DNA of 64,000 bases, from NCBI RefSeq assembly GCF_017652985.1, contig NZ_JAGGDJ010000002.1:434001-498000 (forward strand). The letters run 5' to 3'. Each line of letters opens with the position of its first letter. Within the stretch, counting starts at the first letter, position 1. Source of the stretch: Paenibacillus artemisiicola (GTDB taxonomy: Bacteria > Bacillota > Bacilli > Paenibacillales > Paenibacillaceae). The position numbers and the translations under genes were made by a program. Positions 50,920 through 60,326 of the stretch are shown in pieces. Under the pieces are notes generated by a model that saw nothing but the letters and a program-made list of their open reading frames with translations, made no database searches and was not told the origin of the DNA.

Positions 50920-52389
50920 GTGCGCTTGAAGAGAGTTTTGCTGCTGGCCGCCATTCTGTCGCTGGCCGCATCGATCGGCATTCCCTCGGCGGCTGCGGCT
51001 GCGCCATACGAAGCCTACACGTACGATTACTACGGCGATTCATCGCCGCTGCCGGCCCCGTACGTGCCGGATGCCGCGATAACGGGCGAAAGCTTGGGGG
51101 TCGGCGACTTCAAAGAACCGAGCGACATGTACGTTGCGCCGGATAAGACCACGTATATCCTGGACAGCGGCAACGCGCGGATCATCGTGCTGGATCCGGA
51201 GCTGCGCGTCGATCGCGTCATCAAGACGTTCACGAACAACGGCAGGAAGGACGGCTTCGCGGCGCCGCAAGGGCTGTTCGTCTCCGACAAGAACGAGCTG
51301 TACGTGGCGGACACCGACCACGGCCGCGTCGTCGTGCTGTCCGAGCAAGGCGAGCTGATCCGCATAATCGCGGATCCGAAGTCGGATATATTGCCCGCGG
51401 ATTTCAAGTTCGTGCCGCTCAAAGTCACGGTCGATGCGGCGGATCGCGTATTCGTCATCGCGCGCGGCGTATTCGAAGGCATCATGCAGTTCGACGACAA
51501 GAATAGTTTCATGGGCTATGTCGGCACGATCAACGTGTCGCCTTCCGTCTGGGACCGGCTCTGGAAGTCGTTGTCCACCAAGGCGCAGAAGGCGCAGATG
51601 CAGCTGTTCATCCCGACCGAATTCTCGAATGCCGACATCGACCCCAAGGGCTTCGTGTATGCGACCGCGATCGATATCGCGTCCGACACGCCGATCAGGC
51701 GGCTGAACCCGTCCGGCGACGACGTCCTGAAGCGGCTCGGCTACTGGCCCGTCAAGGGCGATATCCGCTTCCGGATGTTCGGCAACAATTCGGGTCCGTC
51801 CAAGTTCACCGACATCAAGGTGCTGGGCGGCGGCATGTACGCCGCGCTCGACGCCAACCGCGCGCGGCTGTTCACCTACAACGACGAAGGCGACTTGCTG
51901 TATGCCTTCGGCGGCCGGGGCAACCAGCTCGGGGTCTTCAATACGCCCGTCGCCGTCGAACAGATCGGCGATCGGCTCGCGGTGCTGGACAGCGGCAAGA
52001 AAAACATCGTCCTCTTTCGTCCGACGGCGTTCGGCACCCTTGTCCGGCGGGCGACGACGGAGCACTATAACGGCAACGACGACGTCGCCGTCCAGCTATG
52101 GAGCGACGTGCTTCGCTTGAACACGAACTATGAAATTGCTTACCTCGGCATCGGCAAGTCGCTCCTGATGCAGAAGAACAACGAGAAGGCGATGGAATAT
52201 TTCAAGCTCGGCATGAGCCGCAAAAACTTTTCGATCGCGTACAAGCGCTATCGCCGGGAAGTGCTGAAGGAGCAGTTCGGCACGGTCATGACCGTCGTGC
52301 TAACCCTCGTCATTGCGTTTATCGCGTATCGCGTTGCCAGACTCGTCAATAGAAGGAGGGCTGTGAAGCGTGAAGCAGGACTTTCTTAA
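50920..52389 (+). CDS. Membrane-anchored NHL-repeat protein
   Basis: The protein has 489 residues, starting at GTG 50920 behind GGGAGGTGG. A signal peptide (LLLAAILSLAASIGIPSAAA) is followed by NHL-type propeller repeats over residues about 60-370 (YILDSGNARIIVLDPELRVD, LYVADTDHGRVVVLSEQGEL and similar). A short TPR-like segment follows (YLGIGKSLLMQKNNEKAMEY), and one C-terminal membrane helix lies near 455-480 (VMTVVLTLVIAFIAYRVARL). The propeller should face outward. It lies between a permease pair and a Yip1 gene that overlaps its 3' end by 20 bases, implying a joint role at the membrane near the importer. Its exact function is unknown. Confidence 0.82.
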   Translation: MRLKRVLLLAAILSLAASIGIPSAAAAAPYEAYTYDYYGDSSPLPAPYVPDAAITGESLGVGDFKEPSDMYVAPDKTTYILDSGNARIIVLDPELRVDRVIKTFTNNGRKDGFAAPQGLFVSDKNELYVADTDHGRVVVLSEQGELIRIIADPKSDILPADFKFVPLKVTVDAADRVFVIARGVFEGIMQFDDKNSFMGYVGTINVSPSVWDRLWKSLSTKAQKAQMQLFIPTEFSNADIDPKGFVYATAIDIASDTPIRRLNPSGDDVLKRLGYWPVKGDIRFRMFGNNSGPSKFTDIKVLGGGMYAALDANRARLFTYNDEGDLLYAFGGRGNQLGVFNTPVAVEQIGDRLAVLDSGKKNIVLFRPTAFGTLVRRATTEHYNGNDDVAVQLWSDVLRLNTNYEIAYLGIGKSLLMQKNNEKAMEYFKLGMSRKNFSIAYKRYRREVLKEQFGTVMTVVLTLVIAFIAYRVARLVNRRRAVKREAGLS

Positions 52390-52990
52390 ATTTCCGCTCC
52401 ATCTGATCGTGCGTCCGTTCGACGGATTCTGGGACATGAAGTACGAGGGCAAGGGCAAATTGAAGGTTGCGCTGCTGATCTTGCTCGCGCTCGTCCTGAC
52501 GACGATCTTGCAGAAGCAATTTGCCGGCTTTCTCGTCAACATGGCGGATCCGCGCTCGCTCAACAGCCTGGACGATTTGGAGTTCACGATTCTTCCTTTC
52601 TTGTTATTCTGCATCGCGAACTGGTCGATCACGACGCTCATGGAAGGGGAAGGGAAGTTCAAAGAGATCGTGATGGCAACCGGGTACGCACTGCTGCCGA
52701 TCGTGCTCATCAACCTGCCGATGACGTTCGTCAGCCGGTTCATGACGCAGGAGGAGACGGCGTTCTATTATCTCTTGAACAGCATCTCCAGCCTCTGGTT
52801 CGTCGTGCTGCTGTTCGTGGGGATCATGACCGTCCACCAATACACGCCGGCCAAGACGGTGCTGACGATGGCGCTGACCGTCATCGCCATGGGGTTCGTC
52901 GTCTTCATCGCCACCTTGGCGTTCAGCCTCGGTTCGCAGATCTACTGGTTCATCTATGACGTCTACCGTGAACTCATATTCCGGACCTAA
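52370..52990 (+). CDS. Yip1 family membrane protein
   Basis: The protein has 206 residues, starting at GTG 52370 behind GGAGGGCTG, inside the end of the preceding gene. About five membrane segments are visible after an amphipathic N-terminus (FDGFWDMKYEGKGKLKVALL). The block ATGYALLPIVLINLPMTFV and a following FVVLLFVGIMTVHQYT match the Yip1 domain. Bacterial Yip1 proteins are poorly understood. Overlap with the NHL gene and a 14-base gap to the DUF5696 gene argue for a membrane complex of the three products. Confidence 0.82.
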   Translation: MKQDFLKFPLHLIVRPFDGFWDMKYEGKGKLKVALLILLALVLTTILQKQFAGFLVNMADPRSLNSLDDLEFTILPFLLFCIANWSITTLMEGEGKFKEIVMATGYALLPIVLINLPMTFVSRFMTQEETAFYYLLNSISSLWFVVLLFVGIMTVHQYTPAKTVLTMALTVIAMGFVVFIATLAFSLGSQIYWFIYDVYRELIFRT

Positions 52991-53004
52991 AGGAGGCCGC
53001 GCCC

Positions 53005-55581
53005 ATGAAACGAAAAACAAAATGGTATGCGGCGCTGGCCTGTGCCGGGATTATCGTCGTATCGGCATTCGCCTATCGCTTGTACGCGAAAGGCGCTCCC
53101 GCGGCCGACATCGCGGCGTTCGCGCGATCGGACGTGAAGCCTGCCGCGGCGAACGAACTGACGTATATGGCGGACGGCAGCAACGCCGTCCCGGGCATGA
53201 AGCTCGTCGCGCGGACGGATGCGCTCGCGCTCTACATGAATCCGGACACGACCGAGATCGCCGTCCTTAACCGGGCAAGCGGCAAGACGTGGCACAGCAA
53301 TCCGGGGGATATCGGCTCGGATGCCAAAGCGTCTCCGTTCGAGAAAGACCGCTTGGCCGCGCAAGTAACGCTGAACTACCGCGATTCGATCGGAACGCTC
53401 GGCGCGATCACCAATTTTACGGACAGCATCCAGCGGAAGCAGTTCAAGGCGGAGGGGATCGGGAACGGCGTGCGGATCACCTATACGATCGGGGATACGT
53501 CGCTCGGGATCGACGCGCTGCCGAAGCGGATCAGTAAGGAACGGTTCGAGGAGAAGGTGCTCGGCAAGCTGGACAAGAAGACGGCGGATTACGTATCGAA
53601 CCGGTATTATCCGCTGGACGACAATCCGGACGTGCTCGAGCGGCTGGATACGGAAGTGTCGCGGGCGCTCGTGCTGAAGCGGATGCTCGACGCCTTCGCC
53701 AAAGCCGGGTACACGCCGGAGGATCTGAAGGCGGACAACGACGAGAACGGCACGTCCGGCGGCAGCGCGCAGGCGAAGCCGAACTTCACGATTCCGATCG
53801 AATACCGGCTCTCCGGCGATTCGCTGCTCGTGCGCGTTCCGGTGAAGGACATTCGGGAGAGCCCGGGCTACCAGATCCGCTCCGTCGAGCTGCTCGACTT
53901 CTTCGGCGCGGCGGGCCAAGATGAGCAAGGCTACATGCTCGTTCCGGACGGTTCGGGCAGCTTGATCAACCTGAATAACGGCAAAACGGGCGAAGAGGTC
54001 TACGCGCAGCGGGTGTACGGCGACGACGAGAACGACAATTCGAAGCGTCGCGGGCAGATCGCGGAGGCCGCGCGGCTGCCGGTGTTCGGCATGAAGACGG
54101 GCGACGAGGCATGGTTCGCCACGATCGAGAAGGGCGAGGGCATCGCCAGCATCAACGCGGACGTCAGCGGACGCAAAAATTCCTACAACAGCGCCTACGC
54201 CAGCTTCGCCATTCGCGGCGAAGACGAGCTCGAGCTGTACAAAGGCAACAAGGTGGACGAATTCCAGCTGCTGACGGACGATCGTTTCGCGGGCGACATT
54301 CAGCTTCGGTACGATTTTCTTTCCGGCGACCGGGCGTCGTACTCGGGCATGGCGGCGTTGTACCGGAACAATCTGGCGAAGGAAGGCGTGCTGCAGCCGC
54401 TGAAGGCCCAAGAGCAGCTGCCGTTCTACGTCGATCTGCTCGGCGCGGTGGACATACGCAAATCGTTTCTCGGCGTGCCGTATAAAGGGCTGATGACGAT
54501 GACGACGATCGGCCAAGCGAGCCAGATCGCCAAGGAAATCAAGGACGCCGGCGTGTCCAACGTGCAGATGCGCTACGTCGGCTGGTTCAACGAAGGAATC
54601 GATCACACGATCCCGGAGACCGTCAAGCTCGACGGCCGGCTGGGCAGCAAATCGGACCTGTCCAAGCTGGCGGCTCAGCTGAAGGACATGGGCGGCAACT
54701 TGTATCCCGACGTCGCTTTCCAGCATGTGCTGCGCGAAAACCATGACTTCAAGCCGGCATCGGACGCCGCCCGCTTCGTCACGCGAGAGCAGGCGCTGCT
54801 GCAGCCGTACGACCGGGCGCTGAACGCGATGAACGCCCAGTGGGGCTCCTTCTATCTATTGTCGCCGGCGAAGCTGCCGTACTTCGTGGACCGGTTTGTC
54901 GATAGCTATAAGAAGTACAACATGGATTCGGTCGCGCTGCGCGACATGGGCGATACGCTGACGGCCGATTATCGCGTCAATCGCGTCGTGTTCCGGGACG
55001 TCGCCAAGAATATCGTGACCGATCAGCTCGCCAAAATCGAAAAAAGCTATCCGAACGTGATGATGACCGGGGGCAACCGCTACGCCTTGCAGTATGCCGA
55101 CCGGCTGCTGAACGTGCCGATGGCTTCCAGCGCGTTCAGCATCGAGGACGAGGCCGTTCCGTTCTACGAGATGGTCGTCCACGGCTACAAGGAGTACGCC
55201 GGCGCGCCGATCAACCTGGACGACGAGCAGGACTTGACGTACCATCTGCTCCATTCGCTGGAATACGGCGCCGCGCCGCATTTCTTCTGGTCTTACGAGT
55301 CGTCTTCCAAGCTGAAGCTGACGGCGTACGAGTCGCTGTTCTCGACGCATTACTCGGATTGGCTGGGGGACGCGGCGGAGTTGTACGGGAAGCTGAACAG
55401 CGTGCTGGCCGGGCTGCAGCGCGAGACGATCACGGAGCATGCGCGGTTAAAGCCCGGCGTCGTCAAGGTCGGCTACAGCAACGGGACGTCGATTTACGTG
55501 AACTATACGGATCAGCCGGTCAACGTTCAAGACGTGCGAGTCGGCGCGAAAAATTTTACCGTGGGTGGTGACGAACCGTGA
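53005..55581 (+). CDS. DUF5696-type exported protein
   Basis: The protein has 858 residues, starting at ATG 53005 behind AAAGGAGG. One N-terminal membrane segment (KWYAALACAGIIVVSAFAYR) anchors a large outside part. Segments such as GYMLVPDGSGSLINLNNGKT and, later, a barrel-like half (NVQMRYVGWFNEGIDHTIPE, MDSVALRDMGDTLTADYRVN) match DUF5696 proteins of Paenibacillus sugar operons, which look like distant glycoside-hydrolase-type barrels. Acidic residues in the barrel could be catalytic, but no site can be assigned. Its stop overlaps the next permease start by 4 bases. Confidence 0.75.
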   Translation: MKRKTKWYAALACAGIIVVSAFAYRLYAKGAPAADIAAFARSDVKPAAANELTYMADGSNAVPGMKLVARTDALALYMNPDTTEIAVLNRASGKTWHSNPGDIGSDAKASPFEKDRLAAQVTLNYRDSIGTLGAITNFTDSIQRKQFKAEGIGNGVRITYTIGDTSLGIDALPKRISKERFEEKVLGKLDKKTADYVSNRYYPLDDNPDVLERLDTEVSRALVLKRMLDAFAKAGYTPEDLKADNDENGTSGGSAQAKPNFTIPIEYRLSGDSLLVRVPVKDIRESPGYQIRSVELLDFFGAAGQDEQGYMLVPDGSGSLINLNNGKTGEEVYAQRVYGDDENDNSKRRGQIAEAARLPVFGMKTGDEAWFATIEKGEGIASINADVSGRKNSYNSAYASFAIRGEDELELYKGNKVDEFQLLTDDRFAGDIQLRYDFLSGDRASYSGMAALYRNNLAKEGVLQPLKAQEQLPFYVDLLGAVDIRKSFLGVPYKGLMTMTTIGQASQIAKEIKDAGVSNVQMRYVGWFNEGIDHTIPETVKLDGRLGSKSDLSKLAAQLKDMGGNLYPDVAFQHVLRENHDFKPASDAARFVTREQALLQPYDRALNAMNAQWGSFYLLSPAKLPYFVDRFVDSYKKYNMDSVALRDMGDTLTADYRVNRVVFRDVAKNIVTDQLAKIEKSYPNVMMTGGNRYALQYADRLLNVPMASSAFSIEDEAVPFYEMVVHGYKEYAGAPINLDDEQDLTYHLLHSLEYGAAPHFFWSYESSSKLKLTAYESLFSTHYSDWLGDAAELYGKLNSVLAGLQRETITEHARLKPGVVKVGYSNGTSIYVNYTDQPVNVQDVRVGAKNFTVGGDEP

Positions 55582-56483
55582 ACATCCGACGATTGACCTT
55601 GACGCAGAAACGCGCGCTGCTCGGCATCCTGTTCATCCTGCCTTGGCTGCTTGGCTTCGTGTTTTTGTTCGCGACGCCGCTGTTTCAATCGATTCATTTC
55701 AGCTTCAGCAATATGAAGATCGCCCCGGGAGGCGGGTACACGCTCGACTTCATCGGATGGGATAACTTCAAGAACGCCCTGTCGATCGATCCGAATTTCA
55801 ACCGCATTCTAACGCAGTCCTTGAGCGAGATGGCATGGAACGTGCCGATGATCCTGTTCTTCAGCTTGTTTACGGCGACGATGCTGAACACGAGGTTCGT
55901 CGGACGCCCGTTCGCGCGCGCGATCTTCTTCCTGCCGGTCATTCTGGCCTCCGGCGCCATCGCCGCGGCCCAAACGTCGGGCCTCATTCAATTGACCGGC
56001 AGCTCGGAGATGGCGAAGGAGCTGGGGCAGCAGCAGAACGGCTTCGACCCGCTGACGCTCGCCTTCACGTTGTCCGACGCGGGACTGCCGATGTGGTTTA
56101 TCGAGTACATCATCAGCGCCGTGCAGCGCATCTACGAGATCATCAAGAGCTCCGGCGTGCAGATTCTGATCTTCCTGGCCGCGCTCCAATCGGTTCCCGT
56201 GTCCATGTACGAGGTCGCCAAGATGGAAGGCGCGACGGCGTACGAGACGTTCTGGAAGATCACGTTCCCGATGGTCAGCCCGCTAATCTTGACGAACATC
56301 ATTTATACGATCATCGACTCGTTCACGAACAGCCAAGTGACGACGACGATCTACAATACGGCGTTCCAGTCGCAAAACTTCGGGCTCAGCGCCGCGATGT
56401 CCTGGATATATACCGCGGTCATCAGCGTCATTCTCATCATCGTCGGCATTCTCGTGTCCAGAAGGGTGTTCTACTACAATTGA
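55578..56483 (+). CDS. Sugar ABC transporter permease (MalF type), second pair
   Basis: The protein has 301 residues, starting at GTG 55578, which overlaps the preceding stop as GTGA. Six membrane segments are seen (ALLGILFILPWLLGFVFLFA and others). The EAA loop is divergent (EVAKMEGATAYETFWKITFP, with Met-Glu in place of the usual Val-Asp). It forms the second permease pair of the locus with the next gene. Confidence 0.88.
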   Translation: MNIRRLTLTQKRALLGILFILPWLLGFVFLFATPLFQSIHFSFSNMKIAPGGGYTLDFIGWDNFKNALSIDPNFNRILTQSLSEMAWNVPMILFFSLFTATMLNTRFVGRPFARAIFFLPVILASGAIAAAQTSGLIQLTGSSEMAKELGQQQNGFDPLTLAFTLSDAGLPMWFIEYIISAVQRIYEIIKSSGVQILIFLAALQSVPVSMYEVAKMEGATAYETFWKITFPMVSPLILTNIIYTIIDSFTNSQVTTTIYNTAFQSQNFGLSAAMSWIYTAVISVILIIVGILVSRRVFYYN

Positions 56484-56504
56484 GCGAATGGGAGGGCGAA
56501 GGCA

Positions 56505-57503
56505 TTGAAATTCCCCGATTTGCAAAACGAAGCCGTCGTCATACAAATGCAAAAGGCGCGCAACAAGACGGCGTCGCTGCTGTGGCTCATATTCCGTTAC
56601 GTGCTGATCATCGGGATTTCGTTCATCATTCTGTATCCGATCCTGCAGCAGCTGTCGGTCGCCTTCAAGGATAAGGCGGATATCTACAATCCGACGATCT
56701 ACATGATTCCGGTGCATTTCACGATGGAGAACGTGCGGTATGCGATGGCGGTGCTGAATTACTGGCCGCTGCTGAAGAACACGCTCCTCTTCGCGGCGTC
56801 GACGACGCTTCTCCAGGCCGCTTCGTGCTCGCTGGCGGGCTACGGCTTCGCCCGGTTTAACTTCCCGGGGAAGAACATCCTGTTCACGCTCGTCGTGCTG
56901 ACCATCTTGATTCCGTCCAGCACGCTGATGGTCCCGATGTACATTCATTTCCGCTCGTTCGATTTGTTCGGCGTCATCCATCTGATCACCGGCAAAGGGG
57001 GCATCAACATGCTCAATACGTACGGCCCGTCGATGATTACGGCCGCCTTCGCCAACGGCTTGAAGTCCGGCTTGTTCATCTACATTTTCCGTCAGTTCTT
57101 CCGCGGCATGCCGGGCGAAATCGAAGAGGCGGCGCTCATCGACGGCGCCGGCGGCATCCGCACCTTCTTCACGATCATGCTGCCGAACGCGATTCCGCCG
57201 CTCATTACTGTCATTCTGTTCGCGTTCGTCTGGCAGTACAACGACATCTTCTACGCCTCGTTGTTCAACAGCGCGAGCGACCTGATGTCGATCAAGGTAT
57301 CTTCGCTGCCCGCGGACGTGAACCAGTACTTGCCGGGCATCATGGGCATTGGCAGCGGCACGAACGTCAAGGTGGATCCGAACCAAGTGTCCTTGATCGT
57401 CGACACCGGCATTCTGCTCGCGATTTCCCCGCTGATCGCGATGTACCTGTTCGTGCAGCGCTTCTTCGTCGAGAGCGTCGAGCGTTCGGGCGTCGTCGGC
57501 TAA
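56505..57503 (+). CDS. Carbohydrate ABC transporter permease (MalG type), second pair
   Basis: The protein has 332 residues, starting at TTG 56505 behind GGGAGGGCGAAGG. It has six membrane segments and the EAA loop EEAALIDGAGGIRTFFTIML. A longer-than-usual loop (DLFGVIHLITGKGGINMLN) distinguishes it from the pair at 49065-50906. It pairs with the preceding permease; whether it uses the first or second binding protein is open. Confidence 0.9.
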   Translation: MKFPDLQNEAVVIQMQKARNKTASLLWLIFRYVLIIGISFIILYPILQQLSVAFKDKADIYNPTIYMIPVHFTMENVRYAMAVLNYWPLLKNTLLFAASTTLLQAASCSLAGYGFARFNFPGKNILFTLVVLTILIPSSTLMVPMYIHFRSFDLFGVIHLITGKGGINMLNTYGPSMITAAFANGLKSGLFIYIFRQFFRGMPGEIEEAALIDGAGGIRTFFTIMLPNAIPPLITVILFAFVWQYNDIFYASLFNSASDLMSIKVSSLPADVNQYLPGIMGIGSGTNVKVDPNQVSLIVDTGILLAISPLIAMYLFVQRFFVESVERSGVVG

Positions 57504-57585
57504 GCACGGAAACGGCGGAATAGAAGCGCGGCAAGGCGGAGGAGAAGCACGGCAAGAACAAGCGAACCGACAAGGGGGAAGCGGC

Positions 57586-58668
57586 ATGAACGTCGAATGG
57601 GCGCGGCGGATGAACGTCGAACCGAACCTGATTAACCCGCAAGCCGACGATTGCGCGAAGCGGCTGATGGCGTATCTGTGCGATACGTACGGCAAACGGA
57701 TGCTGACCGGTCAGCAGATCGGCGTCCGCGCGACGCCGGAGATGGACGTGATCTTCCGGGAGACGGGGCGTTATCCGGCCGTCGGCGGCTTCGATTTCAT
57801 GAACGATTCGCCGTCCCGCGTCGAGCGCGGCGCCGTGGGTACCGATACGGCGCTTGCCTTGGCATGGTGGCGGGCAGGCGGCATCGTCACCTTCTGCTGG
57901 CATTGGAACGCGCCGAAGGATCTGGTCGATCAGCCGCCCGACAACGGCTGGCACCGCGGCTTCTATACCACGGCCACGACGTTCGATTTGGCCCGGGCGA
58001 TGGACGATCCGTCGTCGGAGGAATACGCCCTGCTGCTGCGCGATATCGACGCGATCGCCGGCTTGCTCGCCCGGCTCCGGGAAGCCGGCGTCCCCGTCCT
58101 GTGGCGGCCGCTCCACGAAGCGTCCGGCGGCTGGTTCTGGTGGGGCGCCAAGGGACCGGAGCCGTGCGTCCGGCTCTGGAGGCTGATGTACGACCGGATG
58201 ACGGGGCTGCACGGCCTGCACAATCTGATCTGGGTGTGGAACGGACAGCATAAGGACTGGTATCCGGGCGATGCCTACGTGGACATCATCGGCGAAGACG
58301 CGTATTCGCCCGCGCGGAATTATGAACCGCACGCCGACCGCTTCCGGCAGGCGTTGAGCTATACGGAGACCGCGAAGCTCATCGCGCTCTCCGAGAACGG
58401 ACCGCTTCCGGATCCCGATCTCATGATCGCAAGCGGCGCGCTCTGGCTGTGGAATTGCACGTGGTACGGCGATTTTCTGCATAAGCGGGAGGATGGCGAG
58501 ACGGTCGTATCGGAGCGCTATACCGAAGCGGAGATGCTTCGGAAAGTCTATCGGCATCCCTTCACGGTGACGCGCGACGAGCTGCCCGATCTCCTCCGTT
58601 ATCCCGAAGGCCGGACGAATCGCGAAGGCAAGGCACCCGAAGCCGAAGACGCTTCAGGAGCCGTCTAG
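57586..58668 (+). CDS. Glycoside hydrolase family 26 (beta-mannanase-like), cytoplasmic
   Basis: The protein has 360 residues, starting at ATG 57586 behind AAGGGGGAAG. No signal peptide is seen, so it should act inside the cell. GH26 features: LTGQQIG near the start, GGIVTFCWHWNAP, acid/base Glu178 in WRPLHEASGGWFWWG, and nucleophile Glu270 in IALSENGPLPD. GH26 enzymes hydrolyse beta-1,4-mannans and sometimes beta-1,3-xylan or mixed glucans. Placed behind two importers, it likely trims imported oligosaccharides, consistent with a mannan-type substrate for the locus. The specificity is inferred from the family. Confidence 0.88.
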   Translation: MNVEWARRMNVEPNLINPQADDCAKRLMAYLCDTYGKRMLTGQQIGVRATPEMDVIFRETGRYPAVGGFDFMNDSPSRVERGAVGTDTALALAWWRAGGIVTFCWHWNAPKDLVDQPPDNGWHRGFYTTATTFDLARAMDDPSSEEYALLLRDIDAIAGLLARLREAGVPVLWRPLHEASGGWFWWGAKGPEPCVRLWRLMYDRMTGLHGLHNLIWVWNGQHKDWYPGDAYVDIIGEDAYSPARNYEPHADRFRQALSYTETAKLIALSENGPLPDPDLMIASGALWLWNCTWYGDFLHKREDGETVVSERYTEAEMLRKVYRHPFTVTRDELPDLLRYPEGRTNREGKAPEAEDASGAV

Positions 58669-58723
58669 GACGGGAATTCCGATGAGGAAAGCGTCCAATT
58701 CTAGCAGAGGAGTTGATGGAATC

Positions 58724-59638
58724 ATGCCTATGCGCGTGCTGACGGCCGAACAAATCGAACAGTTCATCGACAAAGGCTATGTGCATATTAAAGGCGCCTT
58801 TCCGCGGGAAGCGGCTCTGGAGGCGCAGTCGTTCCTGTGGGGCAAGCTGGAAGAGAAAGCCGGCGTCGTGCGCGAGGATCCCTCGACGTGGCGGGAGCCG
58901 ATGGTCAACATCCGCGAAAATTACCGCCACGCCGCGTTCGACGTCTGCAATACGGCGCTGTTCGCCGACGCGGTCGAGGACTTGACCGGCGCGGGCCGCA
59001 CGATCCACCGCTTCGTCGCCGGCGAGACGGAAGGCGGCAAGCTGCCGGGCTGGGGCTGGTGGCCGGTCAATTTCTTCGTCGGCAAGGGCGAGCCTTGGTC
59101 CGTGCCGACGAACGGCTGGCACTGGGACGGCATTCATTTCCGGCATTACGTCGATTCGCCGGAGCAAGGGCTGCTCTGCCTGTGCCTCTTCTCGGATATC
59201 GCGCCGCACGGCGGCGGCACGTTGGTCGTGGAAGGCTCGCATAAGACGGTCGCGCGCCACCTGACCCGGTATCCGGAAGGCGTCGAGCTGGGGGATGGCA
59301 TTCGCGCCCTGCATGCCGAGCACCCGTATTTCGCCAAGCTGACGGGACGGGACGGCGAACCGCTGAGCGCGGAGGAACGGAACGCTTATTTCATGGAGCG
59401 GGACTATATCGACGAAGACGGCACGCGGCTGCGGGTCGCGGAGACGACGGGCGAGGCCGGGGACGTCATACTGTGCCATCCGTTTCTCGTGCATGCCGCA
59501 TCGCCGAACCACAGCGGGAAGGTCCGGTTCATGTGCAACCGGACGTCGCCGCTGAAGGAGCGGCTGTCGCTGCAGCGGGAAGAAGCGGACGGTTACTCGC
59601 CGCTCGAGCGAAGCATCCGGGCATCGGTCTATCGCTAA
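58724..59638 (+). CDS. Phytanoyl-CoA dioxygenase (PhyH) family protein
   Basis: The protein has 304 residues. ATG 58724 follows AGAGGAG; an earlier ATG at 58682 lacks such a site. The Fe(II) triad is visible: His133 and Asp135 in NGWHWDGIHF and distal His257 in FLVHAASPNHSGKVRF, with the Arg in KVRF as 2-oxoglutarate contact. It lies 55 bases after the GH26 gene. The family hydroxylates small molecules; a role in processing a modified sugar is possible but unproven. It differs considerably from the PhyH protein at 30547. Confidence 0.87.
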   Translation: MPMRVLTAEQIEQFIDKGYVHIKGAFPREAALEAQSFLWGKLEEKAGVVREDPSTWREPMVNIRENYRHAAFDVCNTALFADAVEDLTGAGRTIHRFVAGETEGGKLPGWGWWPVNFFVGKGEPWSVPTNGWHWDGIHFRHYVDSPEQGLLCLCLFSDIAPHGGGTLVVEGSHKTVARHLTRYPEGVELGDGIRALHAEHPYFAKLTGRDGEPLSAEERNAYFMERDYIDEDGTRLRVAETTGEAGDVILCHPFLVHAASPNHSGKVRFMCNRTSPLKERLSLQREEADGYSPLERSIRASVYR

Positions 59639-59742
59639 GCTGCATCGGCTGCACGATCCGAGTCCCGCATGCGGCTCCCTGGACCTGTAGGTTTGTTACT
59701 CGTCGGCAATCGGATGGATGGATGAATACGGAGGGCTGCCCG

Positions 59743-60285
59743 GTGGAGATCGCGATCAGATTGATCGAGGAATCGGATTATGAGCAAGCTTATGCCTTTC
59801 AATGCGAGTATTTGGATCGCGAGACGTATGAGGATTTTATGCGGCGGGTGAAGAGCGAGCCTGACTTGTACTTCGTCACCGCGGATGGCCGAGACGTGGT
59901 CGGCGTGTGCTACGGAAGTCCGTCCAAGAAAGACGAGGCGGTCATGAATGTGAACGGGATCGCGGTTAATCTGGACGTTACCAAGCCTTATGCCAGAGTC
60001 GGGCTGGGAACGAACATGCTGCTTGTATTCGAAAAAGCCGCGAAGCAAAAGGGATATAAGACGTTGGGCGTAGGCTCGGCGGATGATCCCAAAGTAGAAG
60101 CGTTTTATTTGAAAAACGGCTATCAACCGACGGAATTGGTCGTCATCGGAGCCGACCATGAGCAATGGGAGCGCGTCCGGGTCGATGACTATGAAAGCGG
60201 GAGGTTGCGAAGAGAAGAGCTAAGACGCAGCTACAATCCCAAAGAAGTGATCTTCATCTTGGCCAAGGCGCTGCAAGAAACGTAG
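59743..60285 (+). CDS. GNAT family N-acetyltransferase
   Basis: The protein has 180 residues. GTG 59743 follows GGAGGG with 7-base spacing; ATG 59722 lies before the ribosome site, and a longer frame from 59473 is overlap with the preceding gene. The protein starts EIAIRLIEESDYEQAYAFQ. It carries VNLDVTKPYARVGLGTNMLL (motif A, degenerate R/G pattern), then KGYKTLGVGSADDPKVEAFY and LKNGYQPTE. The acceptor is unknown. It is in the direction of the glycan operon but could be independent. Confidence 0.83.
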   Translation: MEIAIRLIEESDYEQAYAFQCEYLDRETYEDFMRRVKSEPDLYFVTADGRDVVGVCYGSPSKKDEAVMNVNGIAVNLDVTKPYARVGLGTNMLLVFEKAAKQKGYKTLGVGSADDPKVEAFYLKNGYQPTELVVIGADHEQWERVRVDDYESGRLRREELRRSYNPKEVIFILAKALQET

Positions 60286-60326
60286 CGCGAGCGGACCGGT
60301 CAGATCGGCTGAGGGGGGCGTTGGCA

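Noticed and set aside
52987..54744. 585-codon minus-strand frame opposite the DUF5696 gene
   Set aside because: Mirror-frame effect; no ribosome site and no family resemblance.
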